Of a stretch of 7,694 nt of DNA, positions 5,663-7,694 are shown in pieces; the first letter of the stretch is position 1; each line of letters opens with the position of its first letter. The notes beneath the pieces were generated by a model that worked only from the letters and a program-made list of their open reading frames with translations, made no database searches and was not told the DNA's origin. Origin of the DNA: Gallionellaceae bacterium. GTDB taxonomy: Bacteria; Pseudomonadota; Gammaproteobacteria; Burkholderiales; Gallionellaceae. The translations under genes were made by a program, and so were the position numbers. The stretch is taken from NCBI GenBank assembly GCA_030646595.1, contig JAUSKS010000175.1, forward strand, positions 1 to 7,694, written 5' to 3'.

Positions 5663-7276
5663 ATGATCCATACTATGAAAAATATAATTTTATTATCCAT
5701 CAACCAAAAAACTTTTTGGGCCTTGCCTCTACTCGGCTTCATTGCCTCCCTCCCCGCTCAGGCTTGTGGCATCGATCCGCAACCAGCTTGCTCGGCTACT
5801 TTGACATCCCTTGCCGTCACTCCAATCAATCACACCATTAACGCTGGAACATCCCAGCAATTTACCGCCACCGGTACATTTAGTGATGGCAGCAGCCGCG
5901 TGCTTAATAGCGGAGGCGGTACCTGGACCAGCACAGCTTCCATGTCAACTGCTCGCTATGGCCTGGCTGTGGGGGTGATGAACAATACCCTCTATGTTGC
6001 AGGAGGATGGGACGGTAGTAGCGATCTGGCAACTCTGGAGGCCCACGATGCTGCAAGCAATGCCTGGACACCCAAGGCTTCCATGTCTACTGCGCGTTAT
6101 TCTCCTGCGCTGGGCACGGTAAATAATATGCTTTATGCAGTAGGAGGCAATTCTGACATGAGCGTCTTTAACACAGTAGAGGCTTATGATCCAGCGACCA
6201 ATAGCTGGCTGCCCAAGGCTGCCATGTTCACTCGGCGGGGCTGGCTGGGCGTGGGCGTAGTGAACAGCATGCTATATGCAGTGGGTGGCACCGACAGCAG
6301 CTACAGCACGCTGGCGACGGTGGAAGCCTACGATGCAACAACCAATAGCTGGACACCCAAGGCTGCCATGTCTACTCCACGCACAGCACATGCTGTGGGC
6401 GTACTCAATGGTGTGCTCTATGCAGTGGGCGGTTCCAACAATGGCACTGTCCTGTCCACCGTGGAAGCTTATGATGCAGTAACCAATAGCTGGACGCCCA
6501 AGGCTGCCCTGTCTACCCCGCGCGCAGGACTCGCAGTGGGTGTGGTGAATGGTAAGCTATATGCGCTGGGAGGCTACAACGATAGCGGTGTACTGACAAC
6601 AGTAGAAACCTATAACCCAGTCACTAATACCTGGACGGCCTCACCTTCTCTGCCAGAGGCACGTAGTGCCCTTGCTGTGGGTGTAGTGGGCAACACGTTG
6701 TATGCGGCTGGCGGCAATAGTGATGGTTATACTCCTTTGTCCACGGTGCAGACCTACACTCCACCAGATGAAATAATCTGGAGTAGTAATGCTGCCAGCG
6801 TGGCTACCATAAACTCAAGCGGCCTCGCCTTGGGAATGGGCGCGGGCACCACCACAATCAACGCCAGCTCAGGCAGTGTCAGCGGCAGCACTTCGTTAAT
6901 GGTCACAGCAAGCCAGCCAGATTTAGCAGTAATCACTGTAAAAAGTTCTTTACCCGTGGTCAGGCGCGGCAGGGCCTTTACCTTTAGCTCAACCACCAGC
7001 AATGCGGGTGCTGCCAACACCACTGCCTCCACACGCACCGGCTTGTATTTGTCTACTGATGCAACCATCACCGCAGCCGATACTCGGGTGGGCAATGTCA
7101 GCGTAGCCAGTCTGGCTTCGGGTGCCAGCCATTCAGCTAGCACTCGCGTAATAGCGCCTCTGCGGCTGGCTAAAGGTACGTATTATCTGGGCGCAATTGC
7201 TGATTATCTGGGAGCACAAGCGGAGAGCAATGAGAGCAATAACAGCTTTACCGGAACAACTATACAAGTGAAATAA
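5663..7276 (+). CDS. Exported kelch-repeat protein with split BIG2 and CARDB domains
   Basis: A 537-residue secreted or surface protein. Residues 1-34 form a signal peptide, probably cut by signal peptidase I after PAQA; Cys35 and Cys43 could form a disulfide. Residues 47-83 (SLAVTP, SQQFTATGTFSDGSS) match the first half of a BIG2 Ig-like domain. Residues 84-369 hold six kelch repeats, with double glycines at 114, 161, 208, 256, 303 and 350 and the recurring YDxxTNSW, enough for a six-bladed propeller. Residues 370-417 (IIWSSNAASVATINSSGLA, AGTTTINASSGSVSGS) match the second half of BIG2. Residues 419-537 match CARDB (PDLAV, LYLSTDATIT, NESNNSF). No enzyme motif is seen; binding of a protein, sugar or surface is the likely role. 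AGGAG at 5651-5655 lies 7 bases before ATG 5663. No cell-wall anchor or outer-membrane export domain is present. Confidence 0.9.
   Translation: MIHTMKNIILLSINQKTFWALPLLGFIASLPAQACGIDPQPACSATLTSLAVTPINHTINAGTSQQFTATGTFSDGSSRVLNSGGGTWTSTASMSTARYGLAVGVMNNTLYVAGGWDGSSDLATLEAHDAASNAWTPKASMSTARYSPALGTVNNMLYAVGGNSDMSVFNTVEAYDPATNSWLPKAAMFTRRGWLGVGVVNSMLYAVGGTDSSYSTLATVEAYDATTNSWTPKAAMSTPRTAHAVGVLNGVLYAVGGSNNGTVLSTVEAYDAVTNSWTPKAALSTPRAGLAVGVVNGKLYALGGYNDSGVLTTVETYNPVTNTWTASPSLPEARSALAVGVVGNTLYAAGGNSDGYTPLSTVQTYTPPDEIIWSSNAASVATINSSGLALGMGAGTTTINASSGSVSGSTSLMVTASQPDLAVITVKSSLPVVRRGRAFTFSSTTSNAGAANTTASTRTGLYLSTDATITAADTRVGNVSVASLASGASHSASTRVIAPLRLAKGTYYLGAIADYLGAQAESNESNNSFTGTTIQVK
5924..6760 (+). repeat. 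Six tandem kelch-coding repeats of about 141-144 bp
   Basis: The kelch blades repeat every 47 codons (48 in one case). They remain similar in DNA as well as protein: the 35-base stretches at 6341-6375 and 6482-6516 differ at only two positions by eye, and related copies start at 6197 and near 6057. Outer copies, especially the last, are more diverged. This points to duplication within the gene and possible copy-number change by recombination. Confidence 0.8.
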
Positions 7277-7282
7277 CATCAA

Positions 7283-7312
7283 GCCAGGCAAGCCGAGAGA
7301 TTTATGCCTGGC
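7283..7312 (+). terminator. Hairpin terminator after the kelch gene
   Basis: Perfect 8-bp GC-rich arms GCCAGGCA (7283-7290) and TGCCTGGC (7305-7312) enclose a 14-base loop and begin 7 bases after the stop codon. The bases that follow (CCTCTCTGCC) are pyrimidine-rich but not a T-run, so its strength is uncertain. Confidence 0.55.
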
Positions 7313-7420
7313 CCTCTCTGCCTGCATGCCCCTTTAGGTTAACTCCAATCAGGCTATCGCCCGACGATGTAATCGGCTGGAATTTCGCCGTGGGCAAATT
7401 TTGCAAGCCCATTAACCTTC

Positions 7421-7425
7421 AGGAG
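7421..7425 (+). promoter_or_regulatory. Strong Shine-Dalgarno of the small Cys-rich gene
   Basis: AGGAG lies 8 bases before the ATG at 7434. The surrounding CAGGAGATATC (7420-7430) is identical to the site in front of the kelch gene (5650-5660). A near-ideal ribosome binding site is the main reason to accept such a short reading frame as a gene. Confidence 0.6.
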
Positions 7426-7433
7426 ATATCACG

Positions 7434-7571
7434 ATGACCCCCACTATTGAACACGGCATCGCCGATGCTCTCCTGTATGCCTGCTGGATACCTGTCACCA
7501 TATGTGCAGTCTGTGCCGATATTTGCGATGCCCGTGCCCAAAGTTGCCGCGAAATGGCGCATGAGTATTAA
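7434..7571 (+). CDS. 45-residue Cys-rich protein resembling the last helix of Csp/DUF326 proteins
   Basis: A 45-codon reading frame with five cysteines (17, 24, 27, 31, 38) and a good Shine-Dalgarno (AGGAG, 8-base spacing). The second half reads ICAVCADICDARAQSCREMA. Its spacing, C-x2-C-x3-C-x2-R-x3-C-R-x-M-A, is that of the C-terminal helix of four-helix-bundle copper-storage proteins (Csp, DUF326), which end C-x2-C-x3-C-x2-C-x3-C-R-x-M-A; here the fourth Cys is Arg34. Those proteins are about 110-140 residues and bind many Cu(I) ions through Cys lining the bundle. This one has room for one or two helices only. It is either a natural mini-protein that might assemble into a bundle, or the trimmed remnant of a full gene. 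No matching sequence continues on either side. The motif match is seen directly; the copper role is inference. Confidence 0.6.
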   Translation: MTPTIEHGIADALLYACWIPVTICAVCADICDARAQSCREMAHEY

Positions 7572-7596
7572 AATAGAATTTCTGCGGTGATGATAG

Positions 7597-7623
7597 CTGA
7601 CTGGTCGGGATGGGCCGTATAAT
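7597..7623 (+). promoter_or_regulatory. Possible promoter near the right edge
   Basis: A perfect TATAAT (7618-7623) is preceded, 15 bases upstream, by CTGACT (7597-7602, 4 of 6 to TTGACA). The spacing is short. It would drive a gene beyond the window, or one interrupted by the insertion-like sequence that starts about 15 bases further on. Confidence 0.3.
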
Positions 7624-7639
7624 AGCCAGATAGAAATCG

Positions 7640-7694
7640 GGGCACCTCTAAAAATTCAAAATCCTAAGCGAGACAAGGCGCGAGCAAAAAATTG
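7640..7694. mobile_element. Possible insertion-sequence end (partial, runs off the window)
   Basis: From about 7639 the sequence reads GGGGCACCTCTAAAAATTC and continues without an open frame to the edge. The GGGCACCTCTAAAAA form resembles terminal inverted repeats I recall from transposable elements in proteobacteria. Its abrupt start after a promoter-like TATAAT would fit an insertion. Only about 55 bases are visible, no transposase is present and the other end is not in the window, so this is a suggestion from memory only. Confidence 0.28.

Noticed and set aside
5750..5770. Possible lipobox in the kelch protein signal peptide (AQAC)
   Set aside because: Position -3 is Ala and -2 is Gln, unlike a lipobox. 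Cleavage by signal peptidase I after PAQA is more likely.
5924..6760. Regular ~141-base repeats considered as a CRISPR or non-coding satellite
   Set aside because: The units are in frame, encode kelch blades and have no unique spacers.
6754..7143. Minus-strand open frame of 129 codons across the CARDB region
   Set aside because: Its low-complexity Val/Ala/Leu composition is that of an antisense shadow, and the plus strand has a clear domain.

Overview
The window carries nine protein-coding genes of a Gram-negative, probably proteobacterial chromosome. YqhA/UPF0114, an Alx-like TerC protein, PsiE and a periplasm-facing TlpA-type thioredoxin together point to Proteobacteria. I would guess a betaproteobacterium of the Nitrosomonadales/Gallionellaceae kind, but that is an impression from protein style, not a test. 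No tRNA, rRNA, CRISPR array or intact mobile element was seen.

Left part (1-3614, all + strand). A gene entering from the left ends at about 62-75. It is followed by a membrane-anchored TlpA/ScsD-like thiol-disulfide protein, an Alx/TerC family transporter, a YqhA/UPF0114 membrane protein, an AT-rich membrane diguanylate cyclase with both the catalytic GGDEF motif and the inhibitory RxxD site, and a PsiE family protein. The spacing allows one or two transcription units. The shared theme is cell-envelope and metal or redox stress plus c-di-GMP signalling. The diguanylate cyclase differs from its neighbours in base composition and may have arrived separately.

Middle (3615-5546). After an intergenic palindromic repeat comes an EamA/DMT family transporter with a long histidine-rich C-terminal tail. 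A perfect TATAAT lies so close to its ATG that its message may be leaderless. It converges, with 7 bp between stop codons, on a minus-strand conserved membrane protein of unknown function.

Right part (5547-7694). A divergent promoter region leads into a 537-residue exported protein. Its six kelch repeats appear to be inserted inside a bacterial Ig-like (BIG2) domain, followed by a CARDB domain. The kelch repeats are still very similar at the DNA level. Beyond a hairpin terminator lies a 45-codon gene with a good ribosome binding site. Its C-terminal cysteine pattern (C-x2-C-x3-C-x2-R-x3-C-R-x-M-A) matches the last helix of Csp/DUF326 copper-storage proteins, with one Cys replaced by Arg. The window ends in a promoter-like TATAAT and a sequence that resembles an insertion-sequence end.

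The best candidates for something undescribed are the mini-Csp-like gene, the BIG2-kelch-BIG2-CARDB architecture, and the His-tailed DMT transporter.
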